NCBI RefSeq assembly: GCF_000971275.1
Contig: NZ_LAPV01000092.1
Coordinates: forward strand, 1 to 64,000
Reading direction: 5' to 3'
Length of the DNA: 64,000 nt
Source of the DNA: Devosia psychrophila
GTDB taxonomy: Bacteria > Pseudomonadota > Alphaproteobacteria > Rhizobiales > Devosiaceae
Below, one piece after another: positions 48,790 to 57,292 of the stretch. The notes under the pieces are model-generated. The model saw only the letters and a program-made list of their open reading frames with translations, searched no databases and was not told the DNA's origin. Within the stretch, counting starts at the first letter, position 1. Each line of letters opens with the position of its first letter. Position numbers and translations under genes: made by a program.

Positions 48790-50597
48790 CAATACACCCG
48801 CGCCTTGGGGGCGATCTTCTTGAGGTCGATGCCGCCTTCGCTTTCGGGGGTCAGCGGGTCGACATGCACCGGGCGGTAGCCGAGCGTCACGGCGCCGTTT
48901 TCGTCGATCCAGCTCAGCGTATGCTTACGCCAGTTGACGTCGTCGCGGCTCGGATAGTCTTCGTGGGCGTGGGCGCCGCGCGACTCGTGGCGGGCTTCGG
49001 CCGAGACCACTGTGACCATGGCGCAGGCCATCAGGTTTTCCAGCTCCAGCGTTTCAACCAGATCGGAATTCCAGATCAGCGAACGGTCGGTCACGGCCAC
49101 GTCGGAAAGCCGCGAATAGATTTCGCTCATCTTGGCCACGCCCTGCTTAAGCGTCGCGTCGGTGCGGAACACTGCCGCGTCGGTCTGCATGGTGCGTTGC
49201 ATCTCGTCGCGCAGCTTGGCGGTCGACTGGCTGCCCGAGGCGTTACGCAGGCGATCGAAGCGGGCGAGGATTTTGGCATCCTGCGCTGCATTGATGCCGG
49301 GGATCGGCGTGGTCCGGTCCAGCACTTTTCCGGCACGGAGCGCAGCGGCGCGGCCAAACACCACGAGATCGGTCAGCGAATTGGAGCCCAGCCGATTGGC
49401 GCCATGCACCGAGGCGCAGGCGGCTTCGCCGACGGCCATCAGGCCGGGCACGGTGCGATCAGGATTGTCCGGCGTCGGATCGAGCACTTCGCCATGATAA
49501 TTGGCGGGGATGCCGCCCATATTGTAATGCACCGTCGGCAGCACCGGGATCGGCTCGCGGGTCAGGTCGACGCCGGCAAAAATCTTTGCCGATTCGGTGA
49601 TGCCCGGCAGGCGTTCATGCAGCACCTTGGGATCGAGATGATCGAGGTGCAGGTAGATATGGTCCTTGTTGGGACCGACGCCGCGGCCTTCGCGGATTTC
49701 CAGCGTCATGCAGCGGGAGACCACGTCGCGCGATGCCAGGTCCTTGGCATTGGGGGCATACCTCTCCATGAAGCGCTCGCCCTCCGAATTGGTCAGGTAG
49801 CCGCCTTCGCCACGCGCGCCTTCAGTGATCAGCACGCCTGCGCCATAGATGCCGGTGGGGTGGAACTGCACGAATTCCATGTCCTGCAGTGGCAGCCCGG
49901 CGCGGGCCACCATGCCGTTACCGTCGCCGGTGCAGGTATGGGCCGAGGTGGCGGAGAAATACGAGCGGCCATAGCCGCCGGTGGCCAGCACCACCAGCTT
50001 GGCCCGGAAACGGTGCAGCGTGCCGTCGTCGAGCTTCCAGGCGATGACGCCTTGGCACTCGCCGTTTTCGCCCATGATCAGGTCGAGCGCAAAATACTCG
50101 ATGTAGAACTCGGCATTGTTGCGCAGGCTCTGCCCATACAACGTGTGCAGAATGGCGTGGCCGGTGCGGTCGGCGGCAGCACAGGTGCGCTGCACTGGCG
50201 GGCCTTCGCCGAACTCGGTCATGTGGCCGCCGAACGGGCGCTGGTAGATCTTGCCATCCTGGGTGCGCGAGAACGGCACGCCGTAATGCTCGAGCTCATA
50301 AATGGCGGCTGGAGCTTCACGCGCCAGATATTCCATGGCGTCATTATCGCCGAGCCAGTCCGAGCCCTTGACGGTATCGTACATGTGCCACTGCCAGCTA
50401 TCGGGCCCCATGTTCTGCAACGAGGCCGCGATGCCACCCTGCGCCGCGACCGTATGGCTGCGGGTGGGAAACACTTTGGTGATGCAGGCGGTCTTGAGAC
50501 CCTGTTCGGCCATGCCGAGCGTGGCGCGCAGGCCCGCGCCACCGGCGCCAACCACCACCACGTCGAATTCGTGGTCGATGAGTTCGTAATTGGCCAT
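48789..50597 (-). CDS. sdhA: Succinate dehydrogenase flavoprotein subunit
   Basis: 602 aa. The FAD-binding [17 protein letters not shown] opening, the FAD-attachment His in [13 protein letters not shown], and the substrate site around [21 protein letters not shown] and the [12 protein letters not shown] segment are intact. It oxidises succinate to fumarate. Membrane-anchor genes sdhC-sdhD precede it by 4 bp. Confidence 0.98.
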   Translation of the reverse strand: MANYELIDHEFDVVVVGAGGAGLRATLGMAEQGLKTACITKVFPTRSHTVAAQGGIAASLQNMGPDSWQWHMYDTVKGSDWLGDNDAMEYLAREAPAAIYELEHYGVPFSRTQDGKIYQRPFGGHMTEFGEGPPVQRTCAAADRTGHAILHTLYGQSLRNNAEFYIEYFALDLIMGENGECQGVIAWKLDDGTLHRFRAKLVVLATGGYGRSYFSATSAHTCTGDGNGMVARAGLPLQDMEFVQFHPTGIYGAGVLITEGARGEGGYLTNSEGERFMERYAPNAKDLASRDVVSRCMTLEIREGRGVGPNKDHIYLHLDHLDPKVLHERLPGITESAKIFAGVDLTREPIPVLPTVHYNMGGIPANYHGEVLDPTPDNPDRTVPGLMAVGEAACASVHGANRLGSNSLTDLVVFGRAAALRAGKVLDRTTPIPGINAAQDAKILARFDRLRNASGSQSTAKLRDEMQRTMQTDAAVFRTDATLKQGVAKMSEIYSRLSDVAVTDRSLIWNSDLVETLELENLMACAMVTVVSAEARHESRGAHAHEDYPSRDDVNWRKHTLSWIDENGAVTLGYRPVHVDPLTPESEGGIDLKKIAPKARVY

Positions 50598-50601
50598 GCG
50601 G

Positions 50602-50997
50602 CTAACCCCAGAAGACGAGCTTGAGAATGGAAATGACGCCCACCGCCGCGATGGCGATGCAGAACATGGTGTTGAGCATCATGTAGAGGCTGTAGGTGCG
50701 GCCGTGGAAATAGTCTTCCAGCGTGTCGCGCAGCCCGTTGCGCATGTGGATTGTGACGATCACCAGCAGCACGGCCAGCGGAAGGCCGATCCAGCCATTG
50801 CCGATCACGGCCACCATGTCGGGGCGGTCCTGGCCGGCGAGGCGAACCACGACGAACAGCAGCAGCAACAGGAAGGCGATGTTGATCGCCCCTGACACGC
50901 GCTGGGTGATGAACTGGCGGGTCGAGGCTTTCTTGTCGCCATAGACCGACTTGGGATTGGCGACGACGTCGCGGGTGATTACCTGTTCTCGCATCAT
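50602..50997 (-). CDS. sdhD: Succinate dehydrogenase membrane anchor, SdhD
   Basis: 131 aa with three transmembrane helices: [38 protein letters not shown] and [34 protein letters not shown] is the SdhD quinone/heme segment. The ATG at 50997 overlaps the sdhC stop by 4 bp. Confidence 0.93.
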   Translation of the reverse strand: MMREQVITRDVVANPKSVYGDKKASTRQFITQRVSGAINIAFLLLLLFVVVRLAGQDRPDMVAVIGNGWIGLPLAVLLVIVTIHMRNGLRDTLEDYFHGRTYSLYMMLNTMFCIAIAAVGVISILKLVFWG

Positions 50998-51380
50998 GCC
51001 ATCCAGACAAAGAGGGTCCAGACCACGAGGGTCAGGACGACGGAAGCGATGACATTGGCCCAGGCCAGCATTTCGCGCTGACCGGCCTCCATGCCGATGA
51101 TGAAATCCCAGACGAAATGGCGCAGGCCACCCAGCATGTGGTGGATCAGGCTCCAGGTGAATCCGAACAGCACCAATTGGCCGAACCAGCTGCCATAGAT
51201 GTCATTGACCAGGTTGAGCGGCTGTTGCCCCCAGGCGGCGGCAGCCAGCCATGCGACCAGCAACACGGTGCCGAAATAGTTGGCGATGCCAGTGGCGCGA
51301 TGCAAGATCGACATCGTCATGGTGATGGTCCAGCGATAGACCTGCAGATGCGGAGAGAGAGGGCGGGAGCGAACCGTCAT
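50994..51380 (-). CDS. sdhC: Succinate dehydrogenase cytochrome b556 subunit
   Basis: 128 aa from the ATG at 51380, preceded by GAGG four bases upstream. A start at 51446 lacks family support. MTVRSRPLSPHLQVYRW and SILHRATGIANYFG are the conserved SdhC entry and quinone site. HHMLGGLRHFVWD contains the heme-ligand His. Three transmembrane helices. First gene of sdhCDAB. The 240 bp upstream to nudK should hold its promoter; no boxes assigned. Confidence 0.95.
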   Translation of the reverse strand: MTVRSRPLSPHLQVYRWTITMTMSILHRATGIANYFGTVLLVAWLAAAAWGQQPLNLVNDIYGSWFGQLVLFGFTWSLIHHMLGGLRHFVWDFIIGMEAGQREMLAWANVIASVVLTLVVWTLFVWMA

Positions 51381-51621
51381 GTAGCCTCGCTGGCAGGGCG
51401 GAAGGACCGCTGCAGTTTGGAATGGTTCGAGACTTCTAGCGCCCAAGCGTTACAAAATCAAAGCGGGAAACCGGTTGGAGTATCAACTTTTGGCGCATTC
51501 CGCACTTTGTTCGGTGAACGAACAAGATGTGCGGGTGGCGCGTTGAAAAATGAGTTGGCAGTCGGAGACCATAGCCGAAAAAGCCGGTTTGCTGCATAGG
51601 GACGGTGAACGGGAGCCTCGT

Positions 51622-52194
51622 ATGGACCACACCATCAAGATCGATAGCGTGACCGGGCTTGCGCGCAACTGGGGCCGCTTTGACAACTATACGGTGACGC
51701 ATGGGCGCAAGGACGGCACGCAGCAGACGGTCAGTCGCGAAGTCTATGACCATGGCAGCGCGGCGGCGGTACTGATGTATGCGCCTGCGACCGGCGACGT
51801 GATTCTGACGCGGCAATTTCGCCTGCCGCCCCATCTCAATGGCGATCCCGCCTGGCTGATCGAGGCCCCGGCCGGGCTGCTCGATGGCGAGGTGCCAGCC
51901 GTGGCGGCGCGGCGCGAGGCGACCGAGGAAACCGGCTATGAGCCGGAACACCTGCAGTTCCTGTTCAACGTCTATATGAGCCCAGGCTCGCTGACAGAGA
52001 AATGCGCGTGTTTTCTGGCGGAATATACGCCAGGGCAGAAGGTGAATGAGGGCGGTGGGCTTGCCGAGGAGGGCGAGGATATTGAGGTATTCGAGTTGGG
52101 GTTGGATGGGGCGCTGGCGATGATCGGCTCGGGCGAGATTTGCGACGCCAAGACGATTTTAATGCTGCAGGCGCTGCAATTGCGGTTGAAATGA
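51622..52194 (+). CDS. nudK: Nudix hydrolase, GDP-mannose pyrophosphatase-like
   Basis: 190 aa from the ATG at 51622, with GGGAG upstream and aligning with E. coli NudK. An ATG at 51550 would add 24 residues. REVYDHGSAAAVLMY, LTRQFRLPPHLNG and IEAPAGLLDGEVPAVAARRE lead into the Nudix Glu pair (EATEETGYE), followed by YMSPGSLTEKCACFLAEY. This layout fits NudK (GDP-mannose) within the ADP-ribose pyrophosphatase group. Confidence 0.86.
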   Translation: MDHTIKIDSVTGLARNWGRFDNYTVTHGRKDGTQQTVSREVYDHGSAAAVLMYAPATGDVILTRQFRLPPHLNGDPAWLIEAPAGLLDGEVPAVAARREATEETGYEPEHLQFLFNVYMSPGSLTEKCACFLAEYTPGQKVNEGGGLAEEGEDIEVFELGLDGALAMIGSGEICDAKTILMLQALQLRLK

Positions 52195-52210
52195 AGAGTT
52201 TTTCTTGGGG

Positions 52211-52326
52211 TACCCCCACCTAGCCTCCCCCTGATGAGGGGGAGGAATCCGGCCGGTGGTTTGGCACGATAGTGCCCAATACTCGATCAAGTCCCCCCCC
52301 TTTTCAGCGGGAGGCTAGGTGGGGTA
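52211..52326. repeat. Palindromic intergenic repeat (REP-like)
   Basis: The left arm TACCCCCACCTAGCCTCCC (52211-52229) is mirrored by GGGAGGCTAGGTGGGGTA at 52309-52326. An internal hairpin CTCCCCCTGATGAGGGGGAG lies at 52225-52244. The left arm recurs at 63918-63952, with related hairpins near 55.7 and 60.8 kb. Confidence 0.8.
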
Positions 52327-52388
52327 TTCCTCCTGCTTGCTATTCGTCGCTTGCCATTCGGGTCTAAACCCGCACCACATTCGGCCGG

Positions 52389-52595
52389 TCAGAAATCAAC
52401 CAGCTTCTTGTCCGGATCATACGGTTGATCTTTCGCCATACGTGTCACTGCCTGGCCGCATTTCATTTTTTGGGTGGCCGCGTCGAAGGCGTAGCTGGGG
52501 GAGCCGTGCAGGGCCCAGCCTTCGCTGAGGGCCTTGGTGACCTTGTGGCAGAAGCTGACGTCGTCTTCGCCGGTAAGGAAGCGGTAGATGAGCAT
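52389..52595 (-). CDS. DUF1737-domain protein
   Basis: 68 aa, MLIYRFLTGEDDVSFCHKVTKALSEGWALHGSP. It matches the DUF1737 pattern (YRFLTG-D-xxFCxRVxxALxxGWxLxGSP) seen in small cytoplasmic proteins of unknown role. It lies divergent to the carbonic anhydrase with 50 bp between, so they could share a promoter region. Confidence 0.78.
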   Translation of the reverse strand: MLIYRFLTGEDDVSFCHKVTKALSEGWALHGSPSYAFDAATQKMKCGQAVTRMAKDQPYDPDKKLVDF

Positions 52596-52645
52596 GCAAT
52601 GCGCCCTAGTTGATCTTGCTCGATCTTAGCGATAACCCAGAGGCC

Positions 52646-53287
52646 ATGCACAGCTTTCCTGAACATCTGCTCAAGGGCCACGCCAATTTCATGGATGGCC
52701 GTTACGTCCGCGAGAAAGATCGCTATCGCGAACTGGCCGCCAGCGGGCAAACGCCGTCCACCATGATCATCGCCTGCTGCGACAGCCGCGCGGCGCCCGA
52801 AATGATCTTTGACGCAGAGCCGGGCTCCATGTTCGTGCTGCGCAACGTCGCCAACCTGGTGCCGACCTATCAGCCCGACGGCGGCCAGCACGGCACTTCG
52901 GCGGCCATCGAGTTTGCCGTCAAGGCGCTCGAGATCGCCAATATCGTGGTGATGGGCCATGGTCGCTGCGGTGGCATCAAGGCTGCGCTCAATCCCGATC
53001 ACAGCCCGCTCGACGCCGGCGACTTCATCGGCAAGTGGATGAGCATGCTGGGCGAACTGCCCGGCCAGCTCGGCACCAATTCCATGATGACCGCCTCCGA
53101 ACAGCAGACGGCGCTGGAGCGCATCTCGATTCGCAACTCGATTGGCAACCTGCGCACCTTTCCCTATGTCGCCGACCTCGAAGCGAGCGGAAAACTGGCC
53201 GTGCATGGCGCCTGGTTCGATATTTCGACCGGCGAACTCTGGGTCATGAACGGCGACAGCGGCGATTTCGTCCGCCCCGAACTGTGA
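52646..53287 (+). CDS. Beta-class carbonic anhydrase
   Basis: 213 aa from the ATG at 52646 (MHSFPEHLLKGHANFMDG). Zinc ligands are in IACCDSRAAPE (Cys with the Asp-Arg dyad) and MGHGRCGGI (His, Cys). RNVANLVPTYQPDGGQHGTSAAIEFAV completes the active site. It interconverts CO2 and bicarbonate in the cytoplasm and supports carboxylases at low CO2. Confidence 0.94.
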   Translation: MHSFPEHLLKGHANFMDGRYVREKDRYRELAASGQTPSTMIIACCDSRAAPEMIFDAEPGSMFVLRNVANLVPTYQPDGGQHGTSAAIEFAVKALEIANIVVMGHGRCGGIKAALNPDHSPLDAGDFIGKWMSMLGELPGQLGTNSMMTASEQQTALERISIRNSIGNLRTFPYVADLEASGKLAVHGAWFDISTGELWVMNGDSGDFVRPEL

Positions 53288-53670
53288 TTTCGACGGCATG
53301 AACTTGCGATAACGGGCGCGTGAAGTGCTGCGGCGGCAGCACCGTGCCGGCAAACTGTTGAACAGCCGCATCGTTACCGATGATTTCATAGGTAGTGTCA
53401 AAATTGTCGCACAAGGCTGAAGTGTGCGGGCTTCTATAACTTGCAATAATCCAACAGTTTTACAACTGTTCTTGTTGCTTACCTGAAAATTATACATCTG
53501 GTCTATTGCCCGCAATTCGCCTGATTATTTCCTGCCCGCGTCGATTTTTAGACCCGCACGAAACACATTGACCGGTCATTGTGTTTCTTACGGACTGCAG
53601 GAGAGCATCCCGTCGGTGACCGGCTAACCGATCGCCGCTTTCATCTCCCCAACATTGGAGCTCAACTCCC
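53288..53670. other. 383-bp intergenic region without a recognised gene
   Basis: It holds a short hairpin (GTGCTGC/GCAGCAC, 53325-53342) shortly after the carbonic anhydrase stop, possibly its terminator although no T run follows. The middle is AT-richer than the surrounding sequence (about 53400-53570), suggesting the promoter of the EF-hand gene. TATACA at 53491-53496 is a possible -10, without a convincing -35. GGAG precedes the EF-hand start. No small ORF with a ribosome site was seen. Confidence 0.4.
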
Positions 53671-53916
53671 ATGAAGAAGATTATTTTGTCGTCCATCGTC
53701 GTTCTCGGTCTATCGACCGCTGCATTCGCGCAGGCTGCTACCGACGCGGTGTCGGTAGACACCGATGTCAGCGGCGGCATCTCGCTCGCCGAAGCACAGA
53801 CCGCTTGGCCGGACCTGACCGAAGAGGCCTTCACGGCTGCTGACGTGGACGCCAGTGGCGAACTTTCGGCCGACGAATATGCGGCCCTCGCCGCCTCGGC
53901 TGCGCCCGCCAGCTAA
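53671..53916 (+). CDS. Small secreted EF-hand protein (copy 1)
   Basis: 81 aa. Signal peptide MKKIILSSIVVLGLSTAAFAQ, then two short EF-hand-like loops: DTDVSGGISLAE (~30-41) and DVDASGELSADE (~58-69), each with the D-x-D-x-S-G-x-(I/L)-x-x-x-E calcium pattern. A periplasmic calcium-binding role is likely from the motif, but the process is unknown. A terminator and a similar gene (54019-54327) follow, so the two are duplicates. Confidence 0.85.
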   Translation: MKKIILSSIVVLGLSTAAFAQAATDAVSVDTDVSGGISLAEAQTAWPDLTEEAFTAADVDASGELSADEYAALAASAAPAS

Positions 53917-53945
53917 CGACTAAAGCCCAGCCCATGGGCACAGAA

Positions 53946-53978
53946 GCCACCCCACGTCTTCCTGGGGTGGCTTTTCTT
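53946..53978 (+). terminator. Rho-independent terminator after EF-hand copy 1
   Basis: Stem GCCACCCCA (53946-53954) with TGGGGTGGC (53963-53971), 8-nt loop, followed by TTTTCTTT. It separates the two EF-hand genes transcriptionally. Confidence 0.85.
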
Positions 53979-54018
53979 TCCCGTCCGCTGACCGACCAGA
54001 TATTTCCCGGAGTTATTG

Positions 54019-54327
54019 ATGCACAAGATTGCCCTTACTCTCGCCGCGCTTGGCCTTGCCACCACCGCAGCTTTCGCCCAGACGCCGACCACCTTTGCCG
54101 ATGTCGATACCGATACCAGCGGTGAACTGAGCTTTGCCGAACTGCAGGTGGTGTGGTCAGACTTGGCCCAGGCCGAATTCGACACCGCCGATGCCGATGG
54201 CAGCGGAGGACTGGTCGTTGGCGAACTCAACAGCCTGCAGCCGCCTGCCGTGCCAGCCCCAGTCGCCCCGACGCTCGATGTGCCGACACTCGACGCGCCG
54301 CCCGACACTGTTCCCGCACCGCAATAA
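54019..54327 (+). CDS. Small secreted EF-hand protein (copy 2) with Pro-rich tail
   Basis: 102 aa from the ATG at 54019, with GGAG upstream. Signal peptide MHKIALTLAALGLATTAAFAQ, then EF-hand loops DVDTDTSGELSFAE and DADGSGGLVVGE. It differs from copy 1 by a Pro/Ala-rich C-terminal tail (PPAVPAPVAPTLDVP) that may anchor it to wall or partner proteins (inference). A terminator follows. Confidence 0.85.
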   Translation: MHKIALTLAALGLATTAAFAQTPTTFADVDTDTSGELSFAELQVVWSDLAQAEFDTADADGSGGLVVGELNSLQPPAVPAPVAPTLDVPTLDAPPDTVPAPQ

Positions 54328-54332
54328 TCGCC

Positions 54333-54361
54333 AGATGGCCGTCCCTCGGGGCGGCCATTTT
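54333..54361 (+). terminator. Rho-independent terminator after EF-hand copy 2
   Basis: Hairpin ATGGCCG...CGGCCAT with a short GC-rich loop, followed by TTTTCTT. It lies 6 bp after the stop codon. Confidence 0.75.
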
Positions 54362-54365
54362 CTTA

Positions 54366-54777
54366 TGCCGGGGGGGAATCTCCTGTGGCGGCGCCGCAGC
54401 ACGGTGACCACCAGCGCACCGATGACCTTAAAGCGGGTCGGCCGTTCGCCCAGGATGACAAAGGCCAGCGCCATGATGAAAAATGCCTGGGTGTGCAGCA
54501 CCAGCGACGAAAGGCCCGCCGACATTCCCCAGGCAATCGAGAGATGATGGAAGCCATGCAGCGCAAAGCCGAAGGCCAGCCCGAACCCCGCCACCGGATA
54601 CCACGGCGCCCCGGGCGGCCGGATAAACAGAAGGGCTGGAAAGGCCGCGGCGCAGAAGCGCAAGATAGCCGCCAGAATCGGCAGCAGCGCTTCCACGCCG
54701 AGCTTGATGACGACGAAGTTGAAGCCCCAGATGGCGACGACCAGCGAGGCGACAAGAACTTGGCGAATGGGCGTCAG
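54366..54777 (-). pseudogene. Decayed EamA transporter, N-terminal half only
   Basis: The minus frame reads LTPIRQVLVASLVVAIWGFNF, FVVIKLGVEALLP, GMSAGLSSLVLHTQAFFIM and VILGERPTRFKVIGALVV, clearly the first EamA repeat. No ATG, GTG or TTG precedes it; the frame enters through CTG at 54777. It then loses frame in a GC-rich stretch near 54390, and the second EamA repeat is missing. It is a tandem paralogue of the intact gene at 54774-55655, whose stop codon touches its 5' end. Confidence 0.72.
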
Positions 54778-55655
54778 ATCGTCCGCGGCCGCGTGAACAG
54801 GCGGGCGCCGAAGACGTTAAGCAGCAGCCCGGCAAACACTAAAATGCTGCCCACCACTTCGATCATGGTGATGACCTCGCGGAGCAGCAGATAGGCAAAG
54901 CCGATGCCGAACACCGGGACCAGCAGCGAAAACGGCGCGATCAAGCCGGCAGGATAACGCTTGAGCAGGTAGCTCCACAGGCCAAAGCCAATGATCGTCG
55001 CAACATAGCCGTTGAACAGCACGATACCGACAGTGCGCGGGCTAATCGCGACGAACGCTGCGCTGATAGCAGCCGGCCCTTCGACTAGCAGCGACAGCGC
55101 AAGCAGCGGCATGATGGGCACGAGGCTGCCCCAGACCACGAAAGACAGCATGTCGATCTGCCCGGCCTTTTTGGAGGCGATATTGGCAACGCCCCAGAAA
55201 AGCGCGGCAAGCACGACCATCAGCAGCGGCACCAGCGCCGTGATCTCGAAGCGCTCGGTGGCGATGACGCCGATCCCGGCAATGGCCACCAGCGCCCCAA
55301 GCGCCTGCATGCGGCCGAGCTTTTCGCCGAGGAACAGCATGGCCAGCGCGATGGTGAAGAAGGCCTGGGTCTGGATGATCAGCGAAGCGAGACCCGCCGG
55401 CATGCCCAGCTTGATGGCCGAGAACAGCAGGCCGAACTGTGCCAGGCCAATCGCCAGCCCATAGATGACCAGCGTGCCGGTTTTGACCTGCGGCCGCCTG
55501 ACGAAAAACACCATCGGCAGCGCCGCGCAAAGATATCGCAGCCCGGTCAGCAGCAGCGGCGGCACCTCTTCGACGCCCCATTTGATAAAGACGAAATTGA
55601 GCCCCCAGACCAGAACCACGAGCAGCGCCAGGAGAAGGTCACGAAGGGAGAGCAT
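54774..55655 (-). CDS. DMT-superfamily (EamA) transporter
   Basis: 293 aa with ten hydrophobic segments in two EamA repeats: LLALLVVLVWGLNFVFIKWG and VLAALFWGVANIASKKAG mark the two repeat starts. YLLKRYPAGLIAPFSLLVPVFG is the typical last-third motif. Probably an amino-acid or metabolite exporter, O-acetylserine/cysteine-type group (EamA proper). Substrate not determinable. Confidence 0.88.
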   Translation of the reverse strand: MLSLRDLLLALLVVLVWGLNFVFIKWGVEEVPPLLLTGLRYLCAALPMVFFVRRPQVKTGTLVIYGLAIGLAQFGLLFSAIKLGMPAGLASLIIQTQAFFTIALAMLFLGEKLGRMQALGALVAIAGIGVIATERFEITALVPLLMVVLAALFWGVANIASKKAGQIDMLSFVVWGSLVPIMPLLALSLLVEGPAAISAAFVAISPRTVGIVLFNGYVATIIGFGLWSYLLKRYPAGLIAPFSLLVPVFGIGFAYLLLREVITMIEVVGSILVFAGLLLNVFGARLFTRPRTI

Positions 55656-55690
55656 GAAGATGGACCTAAAACCGTTCGAGCGGCTGCTTT

Positions 55691-55829
55691 CCTCTCCCCA
55701 TCGGGGAGAGGGTGGCTCGCCGTAAGGCGAGACGGGTGAGGGGGATGTTTCCTCCTACCCAGGCTCGTGGCATCGGCACCCTCCCCCTCATCCGACGCTG
55801 CGCGCCGACTTCTCCCCGATGGGGAGAAG
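55691..55829. repeat. Palindromic intergenic repeat (REP-like)
   Basis: CTCTCCCCATCGGGGAGAGGG (starts 55692) and the terminal TTCTCCCCGATGGGGAGAA (55810-55828) flank GGCTCGCCGTAAGGCGAG and GGGTGAGGGGG...CCCCCTCATCC. It folds as one long imperfect hairpin between the EamA gene and asd. Related to the 60.8-kb copy. Confidence 0.8.
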
Positions 55830-55845
55830 AAAGAGAGAAGGGAAA

Positions 55846-56889
55846 CTAAGCTGCCTTGCGCGACTGAAGTCCGCGGGCGATCAGTTCTTCGGCGATCTGG
55901 ATGGTGTTGAGCGCGGCGCCCTTGCGCAGGTTGTCCGAGACAACCCAGATATTGAGCCCGTTCTCGATGGTCGAATCCTCGCGGATGCGCGACACGAACG
56001 TGTCGTATTCGCCCACGGTTTCGACCGGGGTCGCGTAGCCACCGGGCTCGCGCTTGTCGAGCACCGAAATGCCGGGTGCGTCGCGCAGGATATCGCGGGC
56101 TTCGTCAGCCGAAATCGGGTTTTCGAACTCGATATTGACGGCTTCGGAATGGCCGACGAACACCGGCACGCGCACGGCGGTGCAGGTCACCTTGATCTTG
56201 GGATCGAGGATCTTCTTGGTTTCGGCCAGCACCTTCCACTCTTCCTTGGTGTAGCCGTCTTCCATAAACACATCGATGTGGGGGATGACGTTGAAGGCGA
56301 TCTGCTTGGGAAAGACGTTGCCGTTGCCCGGGCTGTCGTTGACGAAAATGCCCTTGGTCTGGTTCCACAGCTCGTCGACGCCATCCTTGCCGGCGCCGGA
56401 CACCGACTGGTAAGTCGAGACGACGACGCGCTTGATCTTGGCGAAGTCGTGCAGGGGCTTCAGCGCCACAACCAATTGGGCGGTCGAGCAGTTCGGATTG
56501 GCAATGATATTGCTGCGCTTGGCATCGGCCAGCCAGCGGTCGAGCACGTGACCGTTGACCTCCGGCACGACCAGCGGCACGTCCGAATGGTAGCGCCAGT
56601 AGCTCGAATTATCGATGACGATGCAGCCCGAGGCGGCAATGCGCGGCGCCCAGTCCTTGGAGATTGTGCTGCCAGCCGACATAATGGCGAAATCGACGCC
56701 CTTGAAGTCGAAATCGTCGAGGTTCTTGGCCTTGAGGATCTTGTCACCAAAGGAAATTTCGCGGCCGATCGAGCGCGAAGAAGCCAGCGCGATCACTTCG
56801 TCCGCGGGGAACTTGCGCTCCGCCAGAATATTGAGAACTTCACGGCCCACATTGCCCGTGGCACCGACGACTGCGACGCGATAACCCAT
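55846..56889 (-). CDS. asd: Aspartate-semialdehyde dehydrogenase
   Basis: 347 aa from the ATG at 56889 (MGYRVAVVGATGNVGREVL). The NADP loop GATGNVG, catalytic Cys in NPNCSTAQLVVALKPLH, and the STYQSVSGAGKDGVDEL and VPVFVGHSEAVNIE segments are intact. It commits aspartyl phosphate to lysine, threonine and methionine synthesis. Starts at the conserved VAVVGA without extra leader. Confidence 0.96.
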   Translation of the reverse strand: MGYRVAVVGATGNVGREVLNILAERKFPADEVIALASSRSIGREISFGDKILKAKNLDDFDFKGVDFAIMSAGSTISKDWAPRIAASGCIVIDNSSYWRYHSDVPLVVPEVNGHVLDRWLADAKRSNIIANPNCSTAQLVVALKPLHDFAKIKRVVVSTYQSVSGAGKDGVDELWNQTKGIFVNDSPGNGNVFPKQIAFNVIPHIDVFMEDGYTKEEWKVLAETKKILDPKIKVTCTAVRVPVFVGHSEAVNIEFENPISADEARDILRDAPGISVLDKREPGGYATPVETVGEYDTFVSRIREDSTIENGLNIWVVSDNLRKGAALNTIQIAEELIARGLQSRKAA

Positions 56890-56995
56890 TTTTTTGGAAC
56901 TCCAGTCCCTTGCCAATTCCGCCCCCGCACGATGCCTTGCATCGCGGTCCGTGCTTTGAGCCTCTCCCCGTCGGGAGGCGACCCGGGGAAAAGCG

Positions 56996-57127
56996 TCAGG
57001 CGGTTTTGGTGGTTTTGGTCATGAGTGCAGCGACGCCACCGGTGATGAACCGGGTGGTTGCGAGGTCCGCAATGTCGAAAGCGCTGGCCATCATTGACTG
57101 CTTGGTTTGAAAAGCAGGCGAACTCAT
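56996..57127 (-). CDS. Possible 43-aa small protein upstream of asd
   Basis: ATG at 57127, stop at 56996: MSSPAFQTKQSMMASAF, then DLATTRFITGGVAALMTKTTKTA. The composition (Ala/Thr/Met, one weak hydrophobic stretch) is protein-like and the direction is that of asd, 106 bp away. The ribosome site is weak (GGGCG). The 404-bp gap between asd and the outer-membrane protein gene has no other candidate. It may be a real small protein or a leader. I do not recognise it. Confidence 0.3.
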   Translation of the reverse strand: MSSPAFQTKQSMMASAFDIADLATTRFITGGVAALMTKTTKTA

Positions 57128-57292
57128 ACGCCCAAATAGGAATTAGTCAATTGCCCTGCGACTAGACAAAAGGCGCGCTTTGCATTGATGCGGCTTTGCA
57201 ACAAACGGCGTGTTAAGAGAGGCTTAACGCAGTATCTTGTTGCGGCGTTAGCAGCTGTGGTCATGAGATGGCCGCGTATGTGGGAGTGGTCT

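Noticed and set aside
48864..50624. 586-codon open frame antisense to sdhA
   Set aside because: It mirrors a highly conserved sdhA; the translation has no family features and arises from GC-rich codon bias.
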